From Apiotrichum sp. Y4204 (Eukaryota; Basidiomycota; Tremellomycetes; Trichosporonales; Trichosporonaceae): a DNA stretch of 64,000 bases. Shown here in pieces: positions 10,398 to 23,187 of this stretch. Both the position numbers and the translations under genes were made by a program. Numbering within the stretch: position 1 is the stretch's first letter; each line of letters opens with the position of its first letter. The DNA is taken from positions 310,001-374,000 of the forward strand of contig JAMYHL010000031.1 in the NCBI GenBank assembly GCA_025531455.1, in the 5' to 3' direction. Under the pieces are notes generated by a model, which was given only the letters and a program-made list of their open reading frames with translations, did not search any database and was not told the origin of the DNA.

Positions 10398-13373
10398 ATG
10401 GCGCGCGGAAGCAGCAGCAAGCGCGTCTTCTCGGCAGCGTCCTCCGGGAACGTGGGCAAGAAACGGCGCGACCGGACGCAGGCAAAAGCCGCGAACGCGA
10501 GTGGCAATGGGAACAACAAGCCGGCGGCGCGCGACCTCGAGGACGCGTACACGTTCCTCCCCGAACTGCCGAAGCGGCACCGTACCTCTGCGGCACAGCT
10601 GAGCCTGTCGCGGGAAGAGGCGGACGAGGGGCCGCGGCGGAAGCGCGACGACGACTCGGAGGACGAGGACATGGCGGAGCGGATCCGGCGCGTCGCGATG
10701 ATGATTGCCGGCGACGAGGCGGGCGTTGTCGAGGACGAGGATGATGATGATCTCGACTCGGATGTGGCTTGGGAGAGTGAGGGGAGCGACGAGGAGCGCT
10801 GGGGAGACGTTTTTCGCGATCTCAAGAAGGGCAAGGGCAAGAAGGGCAAGGAGGTGGTGAAGAAGGTGAGCTAGCAGAGTTTGTGCAAGCTGACAGCAGC
10901 CGGCAAAGCCGCTCACCGTGGACTTAGCGGAGACAGATGACGAGAGCGATCCGGAGGTGGAGCGCTCGCCGAGGACAGCGTTCAAGTCTGCGTTCCCGGA
11001 CGAGGAGGAGGACGATGAGGAGGATGAGGACGAGGAGGATGACGAGGAGGAGGCTGAGGATGACGACGAGGAGTCATCCGATGAGGAGATGCACGAGGAC
11101 CCAGAGCTTCCTTCGGATCTCTCCGACGACGACGAGGGGATGGACGGCTTGGAGGACTTTGTCGACTCGCTCGCATCGGCAGACAAGAAGCGCAAGGCCG
11201 ACGACAGCGCGTTCGCCACCGACGCCGGCAAGAAGCGCCGCGTCCTGCCTGTCATGTCGGCTCCGGGACTATCGGACGGCGGCGACCTGGCGCTCAAGAG
11301 CAGTACGTGACATTTTAGCGTGCAGCACTGACATCAGAATCCAAGATTGACCTCTCGTCGCTCATCGCGTCCGCCGAGGGTCTTGACGCCAAAGCTCTAC
11401 TCCCGTCCAAATCGGACAAAAAGTCCACCTCGGTGCTCAAGGGCGGCGTGCTCTCCGCCCCATTGCCCACTGTCGTCCAGGACCGCCTCGACCGCGAGGC
11501 CGCGTACGAGAAGACAAAAGAGGAGGGCGCAAAGTGGTCCGGCGCAATGAAGCGCGTCAAGGAGGCCGAGCACCTTTCCTTTCCTCTACAGGCAGCGGAG
11601 CGCGGCGGCGTAAAGTCGGCAGGCGAGGTGGTCGCGACGTTCAAAGCCACAAACGCACACGAGTCTGCGGTCGAGGCGCTCCTCGCACAGGCAAACCTCA
11701 CTGACAAGGGCGTCGCTGCCGCCGAGGACGCGGCCCTGCGCGGCCAGGACCTGACAGTGGAGGAGATTGCTGCGCGCCGTGCCGAGCTGCGGCATCAGCG
11801 CGAACTCATGTTCCGTGCCGAGTCGCGGGCGAAGCGCGTCGCAAAGATCAAGTCCAAGACGTTCCGCAAGCTCGCACGGAAGCGTGATGCGCGCGATGCG
11901 GAGAAGGCGGGCGAGGTCAGCCTCGAGGACCTTGAGCGGCTGGATCCCGAGGCTGCGGCGGAGGAGCGGGAGCGGCTTGAGCGGGAGCGTGCGCGCGAAC
12001 GCGCGACACTCCGCCACGGCGCGAAGACTGGGCGGTGGGCGCGCGACCTGGACGCGATGGAGGCGGACGAGGACCAGCGCATGGCCAAGCTCGAGATGCT
12101 GGACCGCAAGGAGCGGCTGATGCGCAAGATCCAGGGCGAGGCGAGTGGGTCTGAATCCGAGTCCGAGTCGTCTGGTGACGAGGACGAAGAGGCGATCAAG
12201 GCGCGGGCATACGACCAGCTCGCGAATCTCGATACCCAGGCCGCCCCCGAGGCGACCAAGGGCATTGCGGGTATGGCGTTCATGAAGAAGGCGGCGGAGC
12301 GCGAGATGAAGAAGGTGCGCGAGGCCGAGGCCGCGCTCCGCTCCGAGCTCGCGGAGGAGAGCGCAGGCAGCGAGGACGAGGACGCACCGCAGATGCTCCG
12401 CGTCGGCGAGGGCCGTATGGTGTTCACCACCCCTGTCGCTGGTGGTGCCCCTGCGGTTCCCAAGACAGCCGCGCCTCCTGCCGCCGCGCCTGCATCTCGC
12501 TCTCCTTCCCCCGAACCAGTCCTGTTTGGCGCGGCGAACCCGTGGCTGGAAGAGAACGGCGGAAGCGGCCTCTCGCGCAAGCGCAACACTGTCTCGACGA
12601 GCGCAGAGGCCAAGGCCGTCCGCTCGCTCAAAAAGGCCGGCAAGGACCGCGCCGCCGCCGCCGACGACGAGGTTGTCGAGATCTCGCTCGACGTTGCCCC
12701 GAAAGCGACCAAGCAGCCCGAGGCCAAGCCGCTCAAGTCTATCCTCAAGAAGCCGAAGCAGCCCGAGCCGGCCGCCAAGCCTGCTACTGCGGACGACTCT
12801 GGATCCGACTCTGAGTCTGACGCCGAGCTCCTCCCCATCTCGGGCGTCAAGGCGTTCTCGCAGCGCGAGCTTGTCGCCGAGGCGTTTGCGGGCGACAATG
12901 TCGTAGAGGTGAGTTGTCCTGATCCTATCAATCTATCTGCTCCATATCTGACCATCCAGGACTTTGCGGCGGAGAAGGCGCGCGCAGTGGCCGCAGACGC
13001 GCCGGTGGTGGAGGACACGACGCTGGTGGGGTGGGGCAGCTGGGGCGGCAAGGGTGTCAAGAAGCGCAAGGCGCCAAAGGGCAAGGACAAGAACCCGCGT
13101 TTCCTCAAGACGCACAAGGGCGTGGCCGCCGAGGAGCGCAAGGACGCGGGGCGGGACAATGTCATTATCACCGAAAAGCGCGACCGCAAGGCGACAAAGC
13201 ACCTGCCTGCCGACCTGCCGTACCCGTACACATCGGTCGCGCAGTACGAGGCGTCCTTTGCGAATCCCGTTGGTGGAGAGTGGAACTCGCGCGCGGCGTA
13301 CCAGCGCCAGACGCTGCCGAGAGTCACCAAGAAGCCCGGTGCGATCATCGAGCCGATCCGGAAGCTGTTCTAG
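10398..13373 (+). CDS. UTP14: U3 snoRNP / SSU processome protein Utp14
   Basis: Nucleolar component of the small-subunit processome. In yeast it activates the Dhr1 helicase that removes U3 snoRNA from pre-18S rRNA. Exons: 10398-10865, about 10900-11302, 11338-12908, 12960-13373 (951 aa). The first third is charged, with long Asp/Glu runs (about residues 180-230) and basic nuclear-localisation patches. The conserved core begins KSKIDLSSLIASAEG and contains DRLDREAAYEKTKEE and EAEHLSFPL, hallmarks of the family. The C-terminus carries GWGSWGG, VIITEKRDRKATKH and the terminal PIRKLF. The first intron is only about 34 nt and its acceptor is ambiguous (10899, 10896 or 10908 all keep the frame). 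The last intron (12909-12959, 51 nt) is a multiple of three without a stop, so retention would insert 17 residues in frame. Confidence 0.96.
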
Positions 13374-13670
13374 AGCGAGACCTGCGTTTATTAGTAGATG
13401 GTTCATTTGTGGGGTACATGTATGTCATTGCATGCTTTGGAGTATCAGATGGCAGACGAGCAGGGTGCAGACAGGTGCCACAGATGTGAGCATGTGAGCA
13501 GATGTGAGCAGATATGAGCAGGCACAATCATAAACGCAGCCAACAGGGTGCATACAGCGACAGACAAATAGTGACTGCTTTCCGGCTAACATATCATTCT
13601 TCGCTCTTCGCCGATTACTGTCCGTCAGCAAAGCCCGCCAGCCCCACATCTCTCTCTCCCCCCAGCCCAC

Positions 13671-14255
13671 CTAGAGACGCGCCTTGTTGGGAAGCACAGC
13701 GACACACTCAATCTCAATGTCCACGCCGCGCGGAAGCACCGCTGCGCCAATACACGAGCGCGCAGGCGGCGGCGTCGGCATGCGCGCAGTGTACGCCTCG
13801 TTCATCTCGGCAAAGTCGTCGTAGCCAGTCACCTATGCATCAGCTTGAATCCTGAAAGTAAGTGGGGCTCACGAAAATGTTGGTCTTGACAATGTGCTGC
13901 ACGTCCGAGCCGTGTGCCTTGAGCACGGCTGCGAGGTTGTCGATACACTGGTTCTGGCTGTCAGCAGGGAGCAGGTGTGTGATCCCGGGTGGGAATCAGA
14001 AATCCCAGAATCCCAGAGTCCCGGAATCCCAGAAAATCGCTCCCCCCCTCCCCTCCCACTCACCACACGGTCCTTCATCGAACCCTGCACGAGCGTGCCG
14101 TCCGGCTTGGCGGGGATCGCCCCCGAGCAGAAGACGAACCCGTTCGAGACGACCGCCGACGCTGCAGTCAGCATACATCACAGACATACTTGTAGCGTAC
14201 ACAGGAAGGGCACGGCAGTGTACCCCGGGACAGGCTTGGCGACGCGGTCAGACAT
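13671..14255 (-). CDS. RidA/YER057c/UK114 family enamine/imine deaminase
   Basis: Small trimeric protein of the RidA family, which hydrolyses reactive enamine/imine intermediates released by PLP enzymes and protects branched-chain amino acid metabolism. Exons (-): 14255-14201, 14161-14064, 13953-13873, 13832-13671, giving 131 aa, the usual length. Visible family features are SNGFVFCSGAIPA (residues 25-37, the strand with SG), the KTNIFVTGYDDFAEMNEAY segment, and PPARSCIGAAVLPRGVDIEIE, which includes the conserved Arg that contacts the substrate carboxylate (equivalent to Arg105 of E. coli RidA). No clear mitochondrial presequence is seen, unlike Mmf1, so the cytosolic form (Hmf1-like) is more likely. 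Introns 1 and 3 are 39 and 40 nt. The start of exon 3 could be moved two codons downstream with another AG. Confidence 0.9.
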
Positions 14256-14637
14256 TGTGGATTTATGATGTTGGGAGGGTGGGAACGGGGGATGGCGGAT
14301 GGCGGCCAGAGGCTAGAGTCCCATTTATACCTGCGATACCTCGTTTCACTGGCTCTGAGCACTGCTCGCGCTCGCTGGGCGCTGGGCAGCTTGCCCGACG
14401 CCTGACTCATACCAATCCGCGGAACATGGAATCCTCGCCGGTTGCCCGCCGACACGCCGGCATTCCGCGTGATCCCATGGTTAAACGCCGAGACCCGCGA
14501 GCCATGCACTAACCGCCCGTCCGCCCACCGGGCAACTCCGCCGTTGCCCGCACCTCCAATCGCACTCGATCGGCATCTTGATACATTTATCCGCAGTACA
14601 CCCTTCTCCTATCCTATCCTATGCTATCCTAGGTATC

Positions 14638-16883
14638 CTACCACCCAAACGCCTCGCCGAGATACCCGCCCAGACCGGCAAAGTTGGTGCTGACGACCTC
14701 GAGCACGCGCTCTTCGACGGTGCGGAATGCGTCGCGTGCGCGCTCGCGCTCCGCGTCCGCCATGTCCGCCTCGGTCGTGCCGCGCGTCTCGTCCTCCTCC
14801 TCCTCCTCTTCGCGGAGGACGCTCGCCGGAATCGGGAGGCCAAAGCGTTCCTCTGCGAGGTGCTTCTTCTTCTCGCGGCGCTGCGCGTCCGTGAGCCCCA
14901 TCTCACCCGGGTGCGCCGCCTCCATCTCTGCGCGCAGGCTACGCGCCAGGCCGCGGATTGTCAGGGCTGCGAGGAAGGCCGCGCCTGTTGGGTGCCGGGC
15001 GGCGTCCTGTCGCGTCATCTGGGCGGTAAAGCGCAGAGGCGTGCTCAATGGGAGAAGCGGCGGAGGGTGGGCGGTGAGGGTCTGTTGGCCGAGAAGGTCT
15101 GGCGGCTGGGACGAGTATACACTGAGCGACTCGGGGACCTGGGGCGCTTTCGCCAGCGGCAAATGTGTGAGCAGATGCGCTGTCGTGAACGGCGTGTGCT
15201 TGCACAGACCCCATCCGCACGATGCCGGCGGCACACCAAGATGCACGTGTTGTATATGCTGTAGCAGCTCGCCGGGGTTACTCGGCCCCGAGCGCTGCGG
15301 GCACCCGCGCCAGTGGCATGTGAAACGGCTCTGGTCGGCTGATGTTAGAGAGAGTTTGTCACACGCGCATCTCAAAGTACTCACCACCACCCTTGCGGAA
15401 GCCCAGGCCCGCAATGACAAACTTCTTCTCGCCCCGCTCGTCCGCCCACAGCTTGGCCTGTGCGGCCGGGAACGCGACCTGGACATTCTTGATGACCTCG
15501 GAAGCGGAGAGGAGCTGCTCAACAACGGCAGGGTTGGAGAAAAAGTCGCGGTACGCGTGCCAAAAGGTCACCTGCAGCATCTGCGCGTGGGAGCTGTAGA
15601 CAAACGACTCGTGCATCCTGGAGTCAGAATTGAGCTCAAAACGGTTGCAGCTCCTCTACTCACCATGCAATGGACCGCTTCGGCTCGGACATTGCCCACA
15701 GCTCCTTTATCATCGGGAGCGGGAGCTGTGGCTGCTTGTCCCCCACTTCACGGAACACGCCTGGGCCGCCAAACATCTCCATGCGGACCTTGTCCTGCTC
15801 GCGCTCCATGCGGCGTCGGCGCGACGCCACCCGGGAGATAGTCACCTCGGACGCAGGGTTCATGACCTCTATCGGGCGGAACGGGAGGGTCGGGGACCAG
15901 ACGGCGTTCTCGGGGCGCGCGTCGTGTTCGAGCAGATGAACCAGGGATTTGAGATATCCGACAAACGAGGGGTCAGAGAGGATGATGCGCGCGTACGCGG
16001 GCACGCTCGCAAGCACAGCAAGGAGGTCGAGGACGAGATCGAGCAGCGGCGCCGGCGGGTTGAGAGTGAGAAAGTAGAGCATGTGCTGGGTAAATCCCTC
16101 TGGAGCGGGGGGGAGGGCGGGATTCGCAAACGCGCGTATCAAAACGGGAAGCACGAGGATGAGCACGCCAATGTCAGCCGTCTCCATCGCAAGCGTGGGG
16201 AGGACAGTGCCGAACACGCGAGCGAACGGGCGCAGGCCGCCGATCCGGTCGTACAGGCTCTGGAGAATCACAAGCACGTGCTGGAATGGCTCGGGGGCGC
16301 GCGTCGCGACGTCGATGAGAAACGAGGTGGGGAGGCTGAAGAAGCGCGCCAGGAACGCAGTCGGAAAGTCCGTCTTGGCGATCATGGCCGTGTTGCGGTC
16401 TGTCTGGCTCGCGTTCCGGAGGACCTGGAGGCAGAGCGCTGCGCGCTGCTCCGTCGCGGGATTCCGTGTCCATTCGGGGATGGCTCCAAGCGCCGCGCGC
16501 GAGGAAGACGGAGATGTGGAGTCGGGCTGTATGAGCGTACCGTACGCGGCCTCGCGCTCGAGGTCCTCGAGCCAGCGGACGGGCCATTCCTGGAGTGCGG
16601 CGACCGAATCGGGCCATATGTCAAGCACGAACACGTCTGGGCGATCATACGACGCGAGGACGAGGAGGGGAAGCGCCCAGTCCACCTCGGTGTCGATGCC
16701 CGACCGGAGCGCGAGCCACAGGCGGTTCCGCGGGCCCGGGGCGAGCTCCGCCGTGCTAGGCGTGTACGGCGATGGCTGCTGAGCGGGCGGCGCGTGCGTG
16801 TGCCCTTGCCCTGCCCCTGGATGCGGCTGCGCGCGGTAGTGCTGCGCGTGCGCGGGATGGCGCGCGGTTGGGGGGACCGTCAT
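14638..16883 (-). CDS. RSC9/ARID2-like chromatin remodeler subunit
   Basis: Probable subunit of an RSC/PBAF-type SWI/SNF remodeling complex. Exons (-): 16883-15664, 15617-15385, 15338-14638 (717 aa). After a Pro/His-rich N-terminus (about 50 residues) comes a long all-helical region (about 60-400) that reads like armadillo-type repeats. Then there is a basic/acidic segment with RVASRRRRMEREQDKVRMEM, a second conserved block (FVYSSHAQMLQVTFWHAYRD), and a C2H2-like finger, FTCHWRGC with LLQHIQHVH, at about residues 490-520. The C-terminus is Glu-rich and coiled. Order and finger match the RSC9/ARID2 family. The DNA-binding ARID seen in animal ARID2 is not apparent, as in yeast Rsc9. An in-frame ATG at 16946 would add 21 residues, but that segment reads like leader sequence. 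The gene faces UTP7 across a 296-bp shared promoter. Confidence 0.7.
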
Positions 16884-17179
16884 GGCGTGGATGGGATGGA
16901 TGGACTGCTGGATGGGAGAATGTCTTTGTTGTCGAGATGCATGCATGCAATTGTTGTTTCGCGCAATCCCAAAGGTGGGATAAAGGGACGCGACGACTGG
17001 TCTCGTGGCACAAGGTGGGGTGATATATTAGCTTCCGTCGCCACCACCTGATGGCGATTTAATGACACGCAAATTGACCACAAAAGTTGGCCGCCTCGAT
17101 CGAGACTGCTCTCCGATACTGCTCTTCCAGCCCTCTCAACTCATCCAACAGACAACACTCTCCACCACTCCTCACCACC
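16884..17179. promoter_or_regulatory. Divergent promoter between RSC9-like gene and UTP7
   Basis: The two start codons are 296 bp apart and face away from each other. I see no perfect TATA box; the sequence near 17020 (GATATATTAG) is the most A/T-rich part. Confidence 0.5.
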
Positions 17180-19181
17180 ATGGACGCCCTCCTCGCCGCA
17201 GCGGGCCCGATGCGGCCTCCGAAACGGAAGCGCCCGGCAAAGGCCGCGGCACACAAGACGGTCGATCGCGGCGAGGGCAAGGAAGCCGTCGACCCGACAC
17301 ACCACTCGATTCTCAACCGGACACGGCTACCGGGTTCGTTCCACCAGCGCAACCTTGCGAGCGGGAGCGGCGAGGAGCCGCTGCGCCCCGATGCCAAAGT
17401 GTCGCGTATAGGGGACAAGAAGCTGCGTGCCAAGGTTGCACGGACGGATGTGGCGACCAAGCGGGCCAAGGCGGAGCGCATCGACGTCAACGAGTGGCTT
17501 AATGCGCCAATGTCGGGCGGACAGGGCGGGATCGAGGTGGATGAGGGGGAGGGCGAGCGGACGTGGCGCGTCGGCCAGGACGAGATTGTCAAAGAGGTCG
17601 GAGTCGCGAGCGGGAACAAGCGCTTTGACCTCAAGTTTGACGGGTTTGGGCCGTACAAGGTCGACTACACGCGTAACGGGCGATACCTCGCGATCGCGTC
17701 GGCCAAGGGACATGTCGCGACGTTTGACTGGCAGGCGGGCAAGCTCAACTCGGAGATCCAGCTCAAGGAGGCCGTGCGGGATATCAAGTTTCTGCAGTCT
17801 GAGAATTTTTACGCCGTCGCGCAGAAGAAATACGTGTTCATCTACGACCAGAACGGCGTGGAGCTCCACAAGCTCAAGCACCACATCGACCCCACGCACA
17901 TGGAGTTCCTCCCGTACCACTACTTGTTGTCTACTGTGGTGAGTCTGAGGCGCGAACGGAGCGAGGCGAGACGGGATGGGGACGCGGGTGCTCGGGAATT
18001 GGCACCCGCATTTCAAGACACTACCAGCGCCCCCCAAGCTTCCCTCTTATCCTGCATTTCATTGCTCACACCCAGGGCAACGCCGGCCACCTGAAGTACC
18101 ACGACGTGTCTACAGGCGTGATGATCACACAGATGGCAACGCACCTGGGCTCTCCGTCGGCGATGGCGCAGAACCCGCACTCTGCGATTATCCATCTGGG
18201 ACACGCGAACGGGACGATGACGCTGTGGTCGCCAAACATGACGACACCGCACGTCAAGCTGCTCGCTCACCGCGGCCCCGTCGCAGGTATCGCGATTGAC
18301 CCGAGCGAGAACTCGGTGGGACGGTACTGCGCGACAGCAGGCATGGACGGCACGGTGAAGATCTGGGACCAGCGCATGTGGGGGCGTGAAGTGCGCAGCT
18401 GGACAGTGCGGAACTCGCCGACATCGCTTGCATACTCGGGCCGGGGGATTCTCGCTGTCGGCGGCCGCTCCGGCGTCACCACATACCAGTCACCGCAGGC
18501 AAGCTCAAAGACACCAGCAGTATACCTCACCCTCCCTCTCCCGGGGCTGGCGGCCAACTCTCTGCGTTTCTGTCCGTTCGACGACGTGCTCGGCGTCGGA
18601 CACGATCGCGGAATCTCCTCCCTCCTCGTCCCCGGCTCAGGCGAGGCAAACTTCGACTCGGGCGAGGCGGACGTCTTCGAATCGTACTCGCGCCGCCGCG
18701 AGCGCGAGGTCCGGGGAGTAATGGACAAGATCCCCTCCGAGCTGATTACGCTGGACACGGACTTCTTGGGTCACATTGCGCCCGAAAAGGGCGGGACGAC
18801 GCACGCCGAGCGCGAGGGCCGCTCGTTCCGCCAGCTTGGAAGGCTCGAGCGGCTCGAACTCGAGGGCAAGGCCAATCCCGAGGGTGTGGAGGGCGGTCTC
18901 TCGGACGACGACGACGAGCCAGAGGAGGGACCCTCGAAGAAGGAGAAGAAGGCGCGGCACAAGATGCGCGGAAAGGGCACCGCCATGAAACGCTACCTCG
19001 CCAAGAAGAAGAAGAATGTCGTCGACCCGCAGCTTGTGAGTTCCTGGGCTTTTGTCTGTGCTGACTTTAGCTTGCGGTGCGCGACAAGGTCGAGGCGGAG
19101 AAGCGCGCGGCCGAAACGGAGCGACGTGTTGCTGCTGGCGAGGTTGTGCGCGAGACGGGGGCGCTGGCGCGGTTTGGATAG
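17180..19181 (+). CDS. UTP7: U3 snoRNP WD-repeat protein Utp7/WDR46
   Basis: SSU processome WD40 protein needed for early pre-18S cleavages in the nucleolus. Exons: 17180-17938, 18076-19035, 19071-19181 (609 aa). The N-terminus is basic (PPKRKRPAKAAAHK), followed by WD repeats visible as GPYKVDYTRNGRYLAIASAKGHVATFDW, KYHDVSTGVMITQM, HANGTMTLWSPNM and TAGMDGTVKIWDQR (about residues 155-400). It ends in the family-specific BING4-type C-terminal region with PSELITLDTDFLGHI, then a Lys/Arg-rich tail (KMRGKGTAMKRYLAKKKKN). The last exon encodes only 36 residues rich in Glu/Arg. The first intron is 137 nt and the second 35 nt. This is the second SSU-processome gene in the window, 3.8 kb from UTP14. 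It converges on histone H3. Confidence 0.95.
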
Positions 19182-19530
19182 GGAGACTTGTGAGGGGCTG
19201 GGATGGGGCTATAGATTTGGCATGTACTTTGCATATTTTTGGATGAGTGGACCGTGGTGGATTTCCTGGTCGGGAACCGACATCAAGACCAAAGGCACAC
19301 AGGGTCAGTCGAACAGCAACGGCCACACCCAGTCCACGCGTCTCGTACACATCTCCGGCCGGCAACACGCACGCTCACACCACACACCGTGCAACCAAAC
19401 ACTGCAGCAATGTAATAGGAGAGACATCAAACGCTCGGTGCATACCGGCAAAGAAAGCTAGCAAATCGAAGAGAGGGCCCCGAGGGGCAACGAAAAGGGG
19501 TGCTGTGGTACTACAACGGTGCTAGCGCAA

Positions 19531-20460
<930 letters not shown>

Positions 20461-22109
20461 GAGGTATATGGAGGCGAGGATGCCCTTGAGGCGAACATTA
20501 CCCATGAGTGCCTGAGTCCTGGGGGGTGGAATGATCTGCGGCATGCAATGATGTCATTCATGCCGTCCACAACACTGTGGATCTTTGGATATTTGGATCG
20601 TCTTCACCAGTGTGGCAGATTTGTGTGGCGGCGGGACATTTGCCGTAGGCCGAACGTACATGGGTGTTAGCAGTTGTCTGGGGATGAGGCATTATATGAA
20701 AGGACTTGAGCTCGAGAACGACGCAGGCGAGTCCTTGAAGAGGGGTCGGTATTTAACCGGCTGGGAACAATACTGTGCGGTCTGGGGACAAGTCTGTGTC
20801 ACGATATCAAAGGCGATGGAGTGGTAACATGCTCTGAGGAGTACAAGCGTCTTTTGCAGGCTACCACCTCGTTTTGCTCATGGGCACCATGGTGACTGAG
20901 AAGCGGACTGCAGACCCTCCTGGGGTCTCCATCCGACGATCAGTCTGTGAACTGACTTGGGGATAGAATATGCGACGAGACGAGACAAAGACGTCAGCAC
21001 CAGATAAGGACAATAGCCTAGAGGCCTCGAGATTTACTCGTATCTCCTCAAGCTTTGCCTTGTTCGGATTGTGCTCTTCCTTTTCTGCTCAGACATGTAG
21101 GTGTCATCTCCTCGTCGCCATCGTCCTCGACCGCCACAATAAATGGGAATACGACTATGATGGCAGCGCACGCCGACGTACGACTGTCACCGGGGCCACC
21201 CGGCCAGCTTCCATGCCAGTCTACAGAGCTTCCCATCGTATCTTACTTACCCCCGACAAAGGCACATCGCGCGTACGACCTCTTGTTGCGCTTACACGGT
21301 AAAAATGCCACTAAAACAACAACAATCGCCTCTTTCCAACGCATACCTCCTTCCCGCGCTGCCCAATTCGAGTATAATGTGTTTCCTCATATGCATAGGC
21401 ATGTCTGCTATGCACCCCGGCGTTGCGGATACCCACGGGTATACAGAGATACAAGAAAAAAAAAGAAAAAAAAGAAGAAAGAAGAACAAAAATGACCAGA
21501 AAATTGATTGCCACAATCGTGGCCCGGAAAATATCTCGAAAAATCACGGGAAAATCCACAAAAAAGTGACATGCTCCGCTCACGCGGCATCCGCCCTCGC
21601 CATCCGCGCCATCCGCGCGGCCATCCAGCATCCAAGCCATCCAGGCCATCACGAGCACGACGCCTGGCCAACCTACCCTTGTGGCCATGCTTCTGCATTG
21701 TGCACTGCGAAGCTTATGGATGCATGGATTCTGCCCGCTCGGACACTGATGCATGGGTTGAGCCAAAATACTGCGTTTGCGGATGCACGAGCTCATGCGC
21801 GGCTGGAGGCTGCCCTTCGTGGTCGCCTGTGCTCGGACAGCCATGAGCCAACGACGCGAAAGCGCAGAGTCCAGAGCATGAGCAGCCAAACATACACACG
21901 AGTAATGAGCACGACCCCGACGCGCCAGCATCATCAGAACACGCCACTGGACACGCAAATGCGACAGAACAAGCTTCTAGTGTGACAAAGTCTGCATCGC
22001 TACGGATGACAAAGGAGACCAGCGAAAACGAAGATGGTACGAAAAAGGTGGTGTTGCGCAGTGTGCGCGTCTACAGAACGGAAACCCAAACGCGGATGGG
22101 GGCGGGCGC
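20461..22109. other. Gene-free DNA between H3 and H2A
   Basis: No supported gene. The stretch includes an A-rich tract (about 21456-21491) and mixed-composition DNA. It lies beyond the H3 promoter and 3' of H2A, so it may hold H2A terminator signals, but none can be assigned. Confidence 0.5.
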
Positions 22110-22580
22110 TTAGACGTCCTGCGAGTTCTTGACGGTGCCCTTCTTGGTCGTCTTGGCGGGGAGGAGCTCGGAGAGAATGTTGGGGAGGACACCACCCTGC
22201 GAGATGACGACGTTGCCGAGGAGCTTGTTGAGCTCCTCGTCGTTGCGGACGGCGAGCTGCAAGTGACGGGGAACGATACGCGACTTCTTGTTGTCACGGG
22301 CGGCGTTACCGGCAAGCTCGAGGATCTCGGCCGCAAGGTACTCGAGGACGGCGGCGAGGTAGACGGGGGCACCGGAACCGATACGCTGGGCGTAGTTGCC
22401 ACGCTTGAGGAGACGGTGGATACGACCGACAGGGACTGGGGTGTGAGCGTGGAAATCACAAAGCGAGCTAGTCTCTCTCTCTCTATCTCTCTACTCACAC
22501 TGAAGGCCGGCCTTAGCGGAACGCGACGACGACTTGGTCTCGGCACCCGACTTGCCACCAGACTTGCCACCGGAAGACAT
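22110..22580 (-). CDS. Histone H2A
   Basis: Core histone that dimerises with H2B. Exons (-): 22580-22499 and 22435-22110 (135 aa). The N-terminal tail has two GGKSG units. The fold is canonical: [39 protein letters not shown], and the acidic-patch segment [11 protein letters not shown]. The C-terminus is NSQDV, which fits the SQ[DE]-hydrophobic signature of H2A/H2A.X whose Ser is phosphorylated by ATM/ATR-type kinases after DNA breaks. So this is the canonical damage-responsive H2A, not H2A.Z. The intron (63 nt) interrupts the codon for Phe in LQ|FPVGR and carries CT repeats. Divergent from H2B with 607 bp between the start codons. Confidence 0.98.
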
Positions 22581-23187
22581 GTTGATTAGATGTGTTGGGG
22601 ATGTGTTGGGAGAGGAAGATGCAGTGGGGCGATAGACGCGTTGAGACTTGGAGAGACAATGGTTGGGAGGAAGAAAGGTGCAAAGTGGAGAGGAGGGTAT
22701 TTGTATCTCATGAAAGAGAGGAGGAGCGAGAGCGGAGTGGGAGCTTTGCGTGCGCGAGTGCGAGTGGGTGGAGGAGGGGGAAGGGAGAGATGGTGGATGC
22801 ATGATGCGCAAGCGCTGGGCGCGACTTTGTTTGTGTGAAAGCCCTGAACGCACTGTGACACTGGATGTAAAAACATACGTATGTTTTTATGTACGTATGC
22901 ATTTTTGGATCACTCAGATCACGCCCAGCGCCCAGCCACCGACCCACCCTTTGGCACAACATCACTCATCCCCGACCACACACGCGCCGACTCGCCCCTC
23001 CCCCTACCTGGCCTGTTGCCCTTTGACATCCCACTCGTTCAACGTTTCTTCACCACTCGCTGTTTACTGAATATATATTCCTCAGTACCATCCCCGACTT
23101 TGGTCTTCTTCCCAACCACCACCACTACTTCCTGCATCCTTGCGCGTCCCTTGCCCAACCACTTCACTACTTCCCAAACCAATCACA
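22581..23187. promoter_or_regulatory. Bidirectional H2A/H2B promoter with a central long palindrome
   Basis: 607-bp divergent promoter. At 22868-22889 lies a perfect 22-bp inverted repeat whose central 20 bp read AAAAACATACGTATGTTTTT, immediately followed by a second TACGTATG at 22892-22899. The palindrome centre (22878/22879) is within 6 bp of the exact midpoint between the two ATGs (22884). The H2B side has ATATATATTCC around 23072 and a pyrimidine-rich run up to the ATG. Being a regulatory element is inference from symmetry and position. Confidence 0.7.

Noticed and set aside
11795..13348. 517-codon minus-strand open frame
   Set aside because: Ser/Arg/Ala-rich antisense shadow of UTP14, whose family motifs are clear.
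15630..17051. 473-codon open frame on the + strand
   Set aside because: Antisense to the RSC9-like gene, whose spliced minus-strand model has domain matches and consensus introns. The + frame is a GC-bias shadow rich in Arg/Glu/Gly.
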